In this document: piece after piece, positions 29,642 to 38,095 of the stretch | Layout: each line of letters starts with the position of its first letter | Numbering within the stretch: the stretch's first letter is position 1 | NCBI GenBank assembly: GCA_963731205.1 | Contig: CAVSUJ010000002.1 | Span: 2,046,001 to 2,110,000 of the forward strand | Direction: 5' to 3' | Length of the DNA stretch: 64,000 nt | Source of the DNA: DATAZK01 sp963731205 | GTDB taxonomy: Bacteria > Actinomycetota > Actinomycetes > Frankiales > Frankiaceae | Translations under genes and position numbers: made by a program | The notes under the pieces: generated by a model | The model's database searches: none | Told to the model about the DNA's origin: nothing | Seen by the model: the letters and a program-made list of their open reading frames with translations, nothing else

Positions 29642-31450
29642 ATGACAGCCCCGAACTCACCGGCGAAACCGGCGACCATCACCGGCGCGCAGTCGCTCGT
29701 CCGCTCGCTGGAGGCTGCAGGCGTAGAGGTCATCTTCGGCATCCCCGGCGGCGCGATCCTTCCCGCGTACGACCCGCTCTTCGACAGCACGATCCGCCAT
29801 GTGCTGGTCCGCCACGAGCAGGGCGCAGGCCACGCTGCCACCGGATACGCACAGGCCACGGGCCGGGTCGGGGTGTGCATGGCGACCTCCGGGCCGGGCG
29901 CCACCAACCTCGTCACCCCGATCGCTGACGCGTACATGGACAGCGTGCCGATGGTCGCCATCACCGGTCAGGTGCCGAGCCCCGCCATCGGTTCCGATGC
30001 GTTCCAGGAAGCCGACATCTGCGGCATCACGCTGCCGATCACGAAGCACAACTTCCTCGTGACGGATCCGCTGGACATCCCGAAGACGATCGCGGCCGCG
30101 TTCCACATCGCCAGCACGGGACGCCCCGGGCCGGTGCTCGTCGATCTGCCCAAGGACATCCTGCAGGCGCAGACCACGTTCACCTGGCCCAAGCAGCTCG
30201 ACCTCCCGGGCTACCGGCCCAACCTTCGGCCCCATGCCAAGCAGGTGCGCGAGGCCGCCAAGCTGATCAGCGCGTCCGACCGTCCGGTGCTCTACGTCGG
30301 CGGCGGCGTGCTGAAGGCCCACGCGGCCGAGGAACTGCTCGCGCTCGCCGAGCTCACCGGTATCCCGGTCGTCACGACGCTCATGGCGCGCGGAGCGTTT
30401 CCCGACAGCCATCCGCAGCACCTCGGGATGCCCGGGATGCACGGCTCGGTCGCGGCCGTCACGGCGCTGCAGAAGTCCGATCTGCTGATCACGCTCGGCG
30501 CCCGCTTCGATGACCGGGTGACCGGCCACCTGCCGACGTTCGCGCCTGACGCCAAGGTGATCCACGCCGACGTCGACCCGGCCGAGATCGGCAAGAACCG
30601 GATCGCCGACGTGCCGATCGTGGGCGACGCCAAGGCCGTGATCCGCGAGCTGACGAACGTGCTGCGCAACGAGCCCAAGCGCGACCTGTCGGCGTGGTGG
30701 GCCAAGGTCGACGGCTGGCGCGACACCTATCCCGTCGGCTACGACCTCCCGGCTGACGGCACGCTCTCGCCGCAGTACGTCATCGAACGGCTCGGCCAGA
30801 TCGCCGGCCCCGAGGCGATCTACGTGGCGGGCGTCGGCCAGCACCAGATGTGGGCGGCCCAGTTCGTGAAGTACGAAAAGCCTTACACCTGGCTCAATTC
30901 CGGTGGTGCCGGAACGATGGGTTACGCGGTCCCGGCGGCCATGGGTGCGAAGGTCGGCAAGCCCGACACCCTCGTCTGGGCGATCGATGGCGACGGCTGC
31001 TTCCAGATGACCAATCAGGAGCTCGCCACCTGTGCCATCGAAGGCATCCCGATCAAGGTGGCGGTCATCAACAACGGCGCGCTCGGCATGGTGCGCCAGT
31101 GGCAGACGCTCTTCTATCAGGAGCGCTACTCCAACACCGACCTGCGCAAGGGTCAGCCCACGTATGTGCCCGACTTCGTGAAGCTCGCGGAAGCACTCGG
31201 CGGTGTGGGGCTGCGCTGCGATTCCGCTGCTGACGTCGACGCGACGATCGAGAAGGCGATGGGCGTCACCGACCGGCCCGTGGTCATCGACTTCGTCGTG
31301 CACCAGGACGCGATGGTGTGGCCGATGGTCGCTGCCGGCACCAGTAACGACGACATCAAGGTCGCCCGCGACACCGCGCCGGACTTCGACTACGAAATCG
31401 GCGAAGTCGACGAGACCATCGAGAAACTCGAAAGCGGGTCCACGCTATGA
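29642..31450 (+). CDS. ilvB: Acetolactate synthase large subunit
   Basis: Makes acetolactate/acetohydroxybutyrate, the first common step of Val/Leu/Ile synthesis. The 602 residues have the ThDP Glu in RHEQGAGHAATGYA (~57-70), the central FAD-binding domain, and the C-terminal GDGCFQMTNQELATC (~449-463) with NNGALGMVRQWQ. The start is the ATG at 29642, with AGGGAG 8 nt upstream; the longer frame overlaps the attenuator. It is first in ilvBNC, and its stop overlaps ilvN (ATGA). Confidence 0.96.
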   Translation: MTAPNSPAKPATITGAQSLVRSLEAAGVEVIFGIPGGAILPAYDPLFDSTIRHVLVRHEQGAGHAATGYAQATGRVGVCMATSGPGATNLVTPIADAYMDSVPMVAITGQVPSPAIGSDAFQEADICGITLPITKHNFLVTDPLDIPKTIAAAFHIASTGRPGPVLVDLPKDILQAQTTFTWPKQLDLPGYRPNLRPHAKQVREAAKLISASDRPVLYVGGGVLKAHAAEELLALAELTGIPVVTTLMARGAFPDSHPQHLGMPGMHGSVAAVTALQKSDLLITLGARFDDRVTGHLPTFAPDAKVIHADVDPAEIGKNRIADVPIVGDAKAVIRELTNVLRNEPKRDLSAWWAKVDGWRDTYPVGYDLPADGTLSPQYVIERLGQIAGPEAIYVAGVGQHQMWAAQFVKYEKPYTWLNSGGAGTMGYAVPAAMGAKVGKPDTLVWAIDGDGCFQMTNQELATCAIEGIPIKVAVINNGALGMVRQWQTLFYQERYSNTDLRKGQPTYVPDFVKLAEALGGVGLRCDSAADVDATIEKAMGVTDRPVVIDFVVHQDAMVWPMVAAGTSNDDIKVARDTAPDFDYEIGEVDETIEKLESGSTL

Positions 31451-31971
31451 GCCGTCACACCCTCTCGGTTCTGGTCGAGAACAAGCCGGGCGTCCTGGCG
31501 CGTATCTCGGGCCTGTTCAGCCGCCGCGGCTTCAACATCGAGTCGCTCGCGGTCGGCCCGACCGAGCATGCCGACGTCAGCCGGATGACGATCGTCGTCG
31601 ATGCTCCTGACGCCGTGCTCGAGCAGGTCACCAAGCAGCTCAACAAGCTGATCAACGTGCTGAAGATCGTGGAGCTGGACGACGGCGCGAGCGTGCTGCG
31701 CGAGCTGATGCTCGTGAAGGTCCACGCCGAAGCGGGCTCCCGATCGGCGGTCCTGGAGACGGCCGGGCTCTTCCGGGCAAACGTGGTGGACGTCGCTATC
31801 GACGCGGTCACCATCGAGGCGACCGGCACGCGTGACAAGCTGGACGCGCTGGTGCGGGTGCTCGAGCCGTACGGCATCCGTGAGCTCGTCCAGTCCGGCA
31901 TGGTCGCGGTCGCCCGCGGCTCGCGCTCCATGACCGACCGCAACCTGCGCGCGGTCGACCGTTCGGCCTGA
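31447..31971 (+). CDS. ilvN: Acetolactate synthase regulatory (small) subunit
   Basis: A 174-residue protein with an N-terminal ACT domain (LVENKPGVLARISGLFSRRG, ~7-26, then FNIESLAVGPTEHADVSRMT) and the ALS_ss C-terminal domain (~85-165). It gives full activity and Val feedback inhibition to IlvB. It overlaps ilvB by 4 nt, which couples their translation. ilvC follows after 79 nt. Confidence 0.96.
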   Translation: MSRHTLSVLVENKPGVLARISGLFSRRGFNIESLAVGPTEHADVSRMTIVVDAPDAVLEQVTKQLNKLINVLKIVELDDGASVLRELMLVKVHAEAGSRSAVLETAGLFRANVVDVAIDAVTIEATGTRDKLDALVRVLEPYGIRELVQSGMVAVARGSRSMTDRNLRAVDRSA

Positions 31972-32050
31972 TCCAACCGCTTTTCGTCACCACGTTCCTC
32001 ACCCTGAATTCTCGAAAGACAGCTCGCCTCACCACGGAAGGACCGCTCCA

Positions 32051-33046
<996 letters not shown>

Positions 33047-33053
33047 CGCGAGT

Positions 33054-34661
33054 ATGAGCACTCCGTCAAAACCCGTAGTACTCATCGCCGAGGAGCTCTC
33101 GCCGGCCGGAATCGCCTTGCTGGATCAGGATTTCGAGGTCCGGCACGTCGACGGTGCCGACCGGTCGGCGCTGCTTCCGGCGCTGGCCGAGGCTGACGCG
33201 ATCATCGTGCGCAGCGCGACGACGGTCGACGCGGAAGCGCTCGCGGCCGCTCCCCGGCTGAAGGTCGTCGCGCGCGCGGGGGTGGGCCTGGACAACGTCG
33301 ATGTCCCTGCCGCCACTGCCCGCGGGGTCATGGTCGTCAACGCTCCCCAGTCCAACATCGTCAGTGCCGCGGAGCACGCGGTCGGTCTCCTGCTGGCCGT
33401 CGCCCGCCGGATCCCGACTGCCCACGCCTCGCTCACTGCGGGGGAGTGGAAGCGCTCGAAGTTCACCGGCGTCGAGCTCACCGGCAAGACCGCCGGCCTG
33501 CTCGGCCTCGGCCGCATCGGCGCGCTCGTCGCGCAGCGCTTGTCGGCCTTCGGGATGCGCATCCTCGCGTACGACCCGTATGTCTCGACGGCCCGGGCCG
33601 CGCAGATGGGCGTCTCGCTCGTCACGCTGCCGGAGCTGCTCGCGGAGTGCGACGTGCTGTCGGTCCACCTGCCGAAAACCCCGGAAACATTGGGGATGAT
33701 CGGCAAGGACGAGCTCGCCACCTGCAAGCCGGGCGCCATTCTGATCAACGCGGCGCGCGGGGGTCTGGTCGACGAGGCCGCGCTCGCCGACGCCTTGCAT
33801 TCGGGCCACCTCGGCGGCGCCGGCATCGACGTCTACGCGAAGGAGCCGACCACCTCCTCGCCGCTGTTCGACGCTCCCAACGCCGTCGTCACCCCGCACC
33901 TCGGGGCGAGCACCGAGGAGGCCCAGGAGAAGGCGGGCCTCGCCGTCGCGCGTTCGGTGCGGCTCGCGCTGTCCGGCGAATTCGTTCCCGACGCCGTCAA
34001 CGTCCAGGCCGGCGGTGCGGTCAGCGAGGACGTCCGGCCGGGGCTGCCGCTCGCGGAGACGTTCGGCCAGCTCTTCACGGGCCTGGCCGCCGGCGTCGCC
34101 ACGAGCCTGACGATCGAGGTCCGCGGCGAGATCGCGAACGAGGACGTCGGCGTGCTGCAGCTGGCGGCGCTCAAGGGCGTTTTCCGCGCCGTCGTCGAAG
34201 AGCAGGTCACGTACGTCAACGCCCCGCTGCTGGCGTCCGAGCGCGGCATCACCGTGGCGCTCGAGCGCGACCCGCAGTCGCCCGACTACCGCAATCTCGT
34301 GACGGTTCGCGGAGTGCTGCCCGACGGCACCCCCCTCTCGGTCAGCGGCACGCTGATGGGCACCCGGCAGGTCGAGCGGATCACCGAGATCGACGGCTAC
34401 GAGGTCGATCTACGCCCCTCGGCCCACCTGCTGTTCTTGCGCTACGACGATCGTCCGGGCGTGGTCGGCAATGTGGGTGCGCTACTCGGCGAGGCTGGGG
34501 TCAACATCGCGAGCGCGCAAGTCAGCCGAGGCGAGGCGGCGGGGAGTGAGGCGCTCATGTCGCTTTCGCTCGATTCGCCCGTATCCCCCGAGGTCGCCCG
34601 TCACATCGGTGACACGATCGGCGCGCGTGCGACCCGCTGGGTGGACATCGTCTCCAGCTGA
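33054..34661 (+). CDS. serA: D-3-phosphoglycerate dehydrogenase
   Basis: First step of serine synthesis. The 535 residues have a catalytic domain with GLLGLGRIGALVAQRL (~145-160), an ARGGLVDEAAL stretch and the catalytic His in TPHLGAST, the ASB intervening domain typical of long SerA, and a C-terminal ACT domain (LRYDDRPGVVGNVGALLGEA, ~462-481) for serine inhibition. It begins 7 nt after ilvC, so it is co-transcribed with ilvBNC, an arrangement like Rv3001c-Rv2996c. A zinc-finger ORF runs antisense across its last 180 nt. Confidence 0.96.
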   Translation: MSTPSKPVVLIAEELSPAGIALLDQDFEVRHVDGADRSALLPALAEADAIIVRSATTVDAEALAAAPRLKVVARAGVGLDNVDVPAATARGVMVVNAPQSNIVSAAEHAVGLLLAVARRIPTAHASLTAGEWKRSKFTGVELTGKTAGLLGLGRIGALVAQRLSAFGMRILAYDPYVSTARAAQMGVSLVTLPELLAECDVLSVHLPKTPETLGMIGKDELATCKPGAILINAARGGLVDEAALADALHSGHLGGAGIDVYAKEPTTSSPLFDAPNAVVTPHLGASTEEAQEKAGLAVARSVRLALSGEFVPDAVNVQAGGAVSEDVRPGLPLAETFGQLFTGLAAGVATSLTIEVRGEIANEDVGVLQLAALKGVFRAVVEEQVTYVNAPLLASERGITVALERDPQSPDYRNLVTVRGVLPDGTPLSVSGTLMGTRQVERITEIDGYEVDLRPSAHLLFLRYDDRPGVVGNVGALLGEAGVNIASAQVSRGEAAGSEALMSLSLDSPVSPEVARHIGDTIGARATRWVDIVSS

Positions 34662-34829
34662 ATCTCGGCTCGATCTCGCGTCGGAGGGCAGGGTCACGAC
34701 GGTGCGCTCCGGTCCCGTCTCGGGGCGGGTAGCGGAGACGTCGATCTGGTGATCGTGGCGCAGGTGCCAGCGCAGGTCATGCGCGGCGGCGAACATCTGC
34801 CCGCACCATCGGCATGTGACAACGCTCAC
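34482..34829 (-). CDS. Small C2H2 zinc-finger protein, 3' half antisense to serA
   Basis: A 115-residue ORF from GTG at 34829. Residues ~6-27 contain one canonical C2H2 finger: CRWC, then C-x3-F-x5-L-x2-H-x4-H with every consensus residue in place. Third codon positions in the part outside serA are about 85% G/C, as in real genes here, which supports coding. The second half (Arg/Asp-rich) lies opposite the serA ACT domain and may be little constrained. Classic C2H2 fingers are uncommon in bacteria. A role in nucleic-acid or protein binding is inferred only. No clear ribosome site is seen. Confidence 0.5.
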   Translation of the reverse strand: MSVVTCRWCGQMFAAAHDLRWHLRHDHQIDVSATRPETGPERTVVTLPSDARSSRDSAGDDVHPAGRTRADRVTDVTGDLGGYGRIERKRHERLTPRRLASADLRARDVDPSLAE

Positions 34830-34898
34830 CGCTTCATGGTGCCCTCATCACCCGTCCCGACACCAGACCTGGCGGGCAGGACTTTCGCCTCTGGTCCG

Positions 34899-34904
34899 TA
34901 TGGT
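34899..34904 (+). promoter_or_regulatory. -10-like TATGGT, 6 nt before the pre-galT mini-ORF
   Basis: TATGGT, 6 nt, GTG at 34911. This favours 34911 over the earlier in-frame ATG at 34836 as the start of the mini-ORF and of the galTK transcript. Confidence 0.5.
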
Positions 34905-34910
34905 TTCCCG

Positions 34911-35075
34911 GTGGCCGCCGATCCGTCTCCTGCCGTATCCCGTGATGGTCGCCCATCCGTCGAGGCGGAGGCCCCGCCCCGGTTCGAGCGCTACGTCATG
35001 CGCTTGCCTGACGGCCGCCGGCTGACGCTGTATGCGCGGCCACCTCAGACGCCGAGCGGGCGCGACAGCGGGTGA
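34911..35075 (+). CDS. 54-residue ORF resembling the N-terminal extension of actinobacterial GalT
   Basis: The end of this peptide (RFERYVMRLPDGRRLTLY, then ARPP) resembles the RLADGRELIYFD-type segment that begins many actinobacterial GalT proteins. Here it ends in TGA, which overlaps the GTG of galT (GTGA), and lies in the -1 frame relation to it. Either GalT's N-terminus is made as a separate coupled peptide, or frameshifting joins them, or an indel split the gene. An in-frame ATG at 34836 would add 25 residues. No independent function is known. Confidence 0.55.
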   Translation: MAADPSPAVSRDGRPSVEAEAPPRFERYVMRLPDGRRLTLYARPPQTPSGRDSG

Positions 35076-36097
35076 GCGAGCGTCGCTACGACCCCACGAC
35101 CGACGAGTGGGTCACCTTCGCCACCCACCGTCAGGACCGCACCTACCAGCCGCCTGCCGAGCATTGCCCGCTGTGCCCCACCCGCGATCCGGCGCATCCC
35201 ACCGAGATCCCGCGGGACTCGTTCGACATCGCTGTCTTCGACAACCGCTTCCCGAGCCTGTCGCCCTACCCTCCGCTCCCGGACGGCGTCGCCACCGAGC
35301 TGATCGCGGTCGAACCGGCCGCTGGGCGCTGCGAGGTCGTCGTCTACAGCGACCGTCACGACACCACGCTGGCGGAGGCCGGCGTCGACCGGCTGCGCCT
35401 GCTCGTCGACGTGTGGGCCGATCGTTACGCGGTGCTCGGCGCCGAGGAGCAGGTGCGCTACGTCCTGCCCTTCGAGAACAAGGGCGAGGTCATCGGCGTC
35501 ACCCTCGCGCACCCGCACGGTCAGATCTACGGCTACAGCGACGTTCCACCGAGGCCCTTGCGCGAGTTGCGTGCCGCCGACGACCACCGGCGCCGCACCG
35601 GGCGCTGCGTCGAGTGCGATGTCGTCGCGGGCGAGGTCGCTGACGGACGGCGCATCGTCGCTCGGCGCGGAGCGGTGGTGGCGTTCGTCCCGCCATGGGC
35701 CCGCTTTCCCTACGAGCTGCACGTCGTGCCGCTCGGTCATCGGCCGAGCCTGCTGGATCTGTCCGACGCCGAACGCGACGACGTCGCGGAACTGCTCGAG
35801 GTGATCCTGCAGGGCTACGACGCCCTCTTCGACTTCTCGCTCCCGTACGTCATGGGCATCCATCAGGCGCCCACCTGCGAGCCGGGCGAACTCGCCGGGC
35901 GCCTGCACCTCACGGGCGGGCTGGAGGTGCTGTCGAGCTGGGCCCCACTGAGCCATGTGCATTGGGAGTTTGCGCCCGTGCACCGCAGCGCCGACAAGAT
36001 CAAATACGTGGCGGGCTCGGAGATGATGGGCGGCGCCTACATGACCGATGTCGCTCCCGAAGTAGCCGCGGAAAGCCTGCGCCGTGCAATCGGCTGA
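35072..36097 (+). CDS. galT: Galactose-1-phosphate uridylyltransferase
   Basis: Leloir pathway enzyme. The 341 residues begin VSERRYDPTTDEWVTFATHR, then CPLCP (zinc cysteines, ~30-34). The nucleophile region PFENKGEVIGVTLAHPHGQIYGY contains the HPH triad with Gln (~147-150). A second HIT-like half follows (WARFPYELHVVPLGHRP). The start is GTG overlapping the mini-ORF stop. The 3' end overlaps galK by 14 nt. No galE is in the window. Confidence 0.94.
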   Translation: MSERRYDPTTDEWVTFATHRQDRTYQPPAEHCPLCPTRDPAHPTEIPRDSFDIAVFDNRFPSLSPYPPLPDGVATELIAVEPAAGRCEVVVYSDRHDTTLAEAGVDRLRLLVDVWADRYAVLGAEEQVRYVLPFENKGEVIGVTLAHPHGQIYGYSDVPPRPLRELRAADDHRRRTGRCVECDVVAGEVADGRRIVARRGAVVAFVPPWARFPYELHVVPLGHRPSLLDLSDAERDDVAELLEVILQGYDALFDFSLPYVMGIHQAPTCEPGELAGRLHLTGGLEVLSSWAPLSHVHWEFAPVHRSADKIKYVAGSEMMGGAYMTDVAPEVAAESLRRAIG

Positions 36098-37199
36098 ACG
36101 CGCGGAGCGGATCGCTCAGACCTTTCGCGAACGCGTCCGCCGAGAGCCGGACGGTGTGTGGAGCGCGCCGGGGCGGGTGAACCTGATCGGCGAGCACACG
36201 GACTACAACGACGGTCTCGTGCTGCCGTTCGCGATCGACCGGCAGGCGCTGGCAGCGGTGGCGCTGCGCAATGACGACCGGTTGCTCGCCTGGTCCTGTC
36301 AGGGGGAACCGGAAAGCTGGCTGGCGTATCCGCGCGGGGTGATGCGGGCGCTGCGTGACGCGGGGCTGGCGCTGCCGGGGGCTGACATCATCGTCGACTC
36401 GGACGTCCCTACCGGCGGCGGCCTGTCCTCCAGCGCAGCGCTTGAATGCTCCATCGCGCTCGCGCTCAATGACGTGGCCGGCGGAAGCCTCTCGCGCATG
36501 GACCTCGCGGCGGCATGCCAGTCCGCCGAGAACACCGAAGTCGGCGCCCAGACCGGAATCATGGACCAGGTCGCCTCCCTGTTCGGCGAAGCCGGGAGAC
36601 TGGTCCAGCTCGATACCCGCGACCGCAAAGTTGCCGTAATTGCCGCCAATTTCGGCGATCTCGTGCTGACCGTCATCGACACCGGTGTCCGGCACAGCAA
36701 CGCCGATGGCGGGTATGGCGACCGGCGTCGCGAATGCGCCGAGGCAGCCGAGGCTCTCGGAGTCGCCACCCTGCGCGACGCGGACGTGGGGCGCGTCGCC
36801 GTACTCGCCGCCTCCGGCGGCCACGAGGGGCTGCTCGGTCGTCGGGCCCGTCACGTCTTCACCGAGAACGCACGGGTGACGCGAACCGTCGCCCTGCTAC
36901 GTGCCGGCCGGGCTGCCGAAGTCGGCCCCTTGCTGACCGCCTCGCACGCCTCGCTGCGCGACGACTTCGAGGTCTCGGCGCCCGAGCTCGACGTCGCTGT
37001 CGATGCTGTCATGGAGGCCGGTGCCGTGGGTGCTCGCATGACCGGCGGTGGTTTCGGCGGCTGCGCGCTCGCGATGTCCCTCGAGCAGGACGTGCCCGCG
37101 ATGCGCGCCGCGCTCGAAAGGGCCTACGGGCGTCGCGGTTGGGCCGAGCCTCGAGTGTTTCGCGTCGACCCGGCGGATGGTGCTCAGCGCCTGCGTTAA
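36084..37199 (+). CDS. galK: Galactokinase
   Basis: Phosphorylates galactose. The 371-residue GHMP kinase shows the galactokinase signature GRVNLIGEHTDYNDG near residues 31-45, the ATP motif PTGGGLSSSAALE (~109-121), the catalytic Asp in TGIMDQVASLFG, and the C-terminal MTGGGFGGCALA (~320-331). The GTG start lies inside the galT 3' end (14-nt overlap), so galT and galK are translationally coupled. Confidence 0.96.
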   Translation: MQSAERAERIAQTFRERVRREPDGVWSAPGRVNLIGEHTDYNDGLVLPFAIDRQALAAVALRNDDRLLAWSCQGEPESWLAYPRGVMRALRDAGLALPGADIIVDSDVPTGGGLSSSAALECSIALALNDVAGGSLSRMDLAAACQSAENTEVGAQTGIMDQVASLFGEAGRLVQLDTRDRKVAVIAANFGDLVLTVIDTGVRHSNADGGYGDRRRECAEAAEALGVATLRDADVGRVAVLAASGGHEGLLGRRARHVFTENARVTRTVALLRAGRAAEVGPLLTASHASLRDDFEVSAPELDVAVDAVMEAGAVGARMTGGGFGGCALAMSLEQDVPAMRAALERAYGRRGWAEPRVFRVDPADGAQRLR

Positions 37200-37252
37200 C
37201 GCTGGAATCTGGTGGACCCACGTTCGCAACGTTCGCGCAATAACGCACAAGC

Positions 37253-37999
37253 ATGGTGATGGTCATGCGCGGCATGACTTACCTCTTGCGCCTGGTCCTC
37301 CCCGACCGGCCGGGATCGCTGGGTGCCGTCGCGACCGCGCTGGGGGCCGCGGGCGTCGACATCGAGTCCCTGGACGTGATCGAGCACGGGCCTGACGGCG
37401 CGGTCGACGATCTGGTGGTGGGCCTTCCGGAGAGCGGGCTCGCGGATGCCTTGATATCGGCGGCGCAATCGGTACCCGGCGTTCATGTCGAGTCGTTGCG
37501 GCCACACCCGCGAGCCGCCGAGACGGTGCGGGATCTCGACATCGTCGACGCACTTGCGAGCCAGCCGGATCAGGCGCTGCGCCAGCTGGCGATGCTCGTC
37601 CCGGAGGCGTTCCGGGCGCAGTGGGCCATGGTGCTCGAGGCGACCCCCTTCGCGCTGCCGCGCATCGTCGCGGCGAGCGAAAATGCCCCCCGGGAAAGGG
37701 AATTCGCGACGCCGTGGATGCCATTGGCCACGGCGCGGCGCTTCGCCTGGGGCGAGGAGTGGATCCCCGAGGTGTGGACCGAGCGCGCGATCGAGCTGGC
37801 CTGCGCGCCGATCGGCGGCCCGTACCAAGCGATCCTGCTGGCTCGCGCCGGCGGCCCGTCGTTTCGTCCGAGCGAGCTGATGCGGCTGGCTCATTTGTCC
37901 GGTCTTGCGGGGACCATGGCCGCGTCCGAACTGAAAGCGGGTCGCCAGGGGGAAGGCAGTGCTGGTAGCCTGCTTCCCGATGGCGCACCTTCTGCTTAG
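37253..37999 (+). CDS. ACT-domain protein upstream of leuA
   Basis: Encodes up to 248 residues. The N-terminal ACT domain (LLRLVLPDRPGSLGAVATAL, ~11-30, then GVDIESLDVIEHGPDGAVDD) probably binds an amino acid. The remaining ~170 residues have no catalytic motif I recognise, though the RxxxxSELMRLAHLSG segment near the end looks structured. Starts at 37253, 37265 and 37274 are all in frame; the ACT strand begins right after the last. Its stop codon abuts the structured leuA leader, so it may sense Leu or another amino acid, but this is inference from place alone. Confidence 0.75.
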   Translation: MVMVMRGMTYLLRLVLPDRPGSLGAVATALGAAGVDIESLDVIEHGPDGAVDDLVVGLPESGLADALISAAQSVPGVHVESLRPHPRAAETVRDLDIVDALASQPDQALRQLAMLVPEAFRAQWAMVLEATPFALPRIVAASENAPREREFATPWMPLATARRFAWGEEWIPEVWTERAIELACAPIGGPYQAILLARAGGPSFRPSELMRLAHLSGLAGTMAASELKAGRQGEGSAGSLLPDGAPSA

Positions 38000-38001
38000 T
38001 C

Positions 38002-38048
38002 GCCGCGGCGGGGCCCTCTAACGAAGAGGCCGGCTCCCTCGCCGCGGC
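38002..38048 (+). ncRNA. Structured leuA leader (LEU-element-like hairpin)
   Basis: GCCGCGGCG (38002-38010) pairs perfectly with CGCCGCGGC (38040-38048). Inside, CCTC-TAACGAA-GAGG forms a second stem-loop, with further G/C complementarity left for a pseudoknot. It lies 48 nt before the leuA ATG and directly after the ACT gene. Conserved structured leaders have been described upstream of leuA in actinobacteria, and this resembles them. There is no T-run after it, so translation control or an alternative fold is more likely than simple termination. Confidence 0.6.
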
Positions 38049-38095
38049 TATCTGCGCGCGCCGGCCGCCTCCATGGCGACCAAGAGGAGCCCCAC

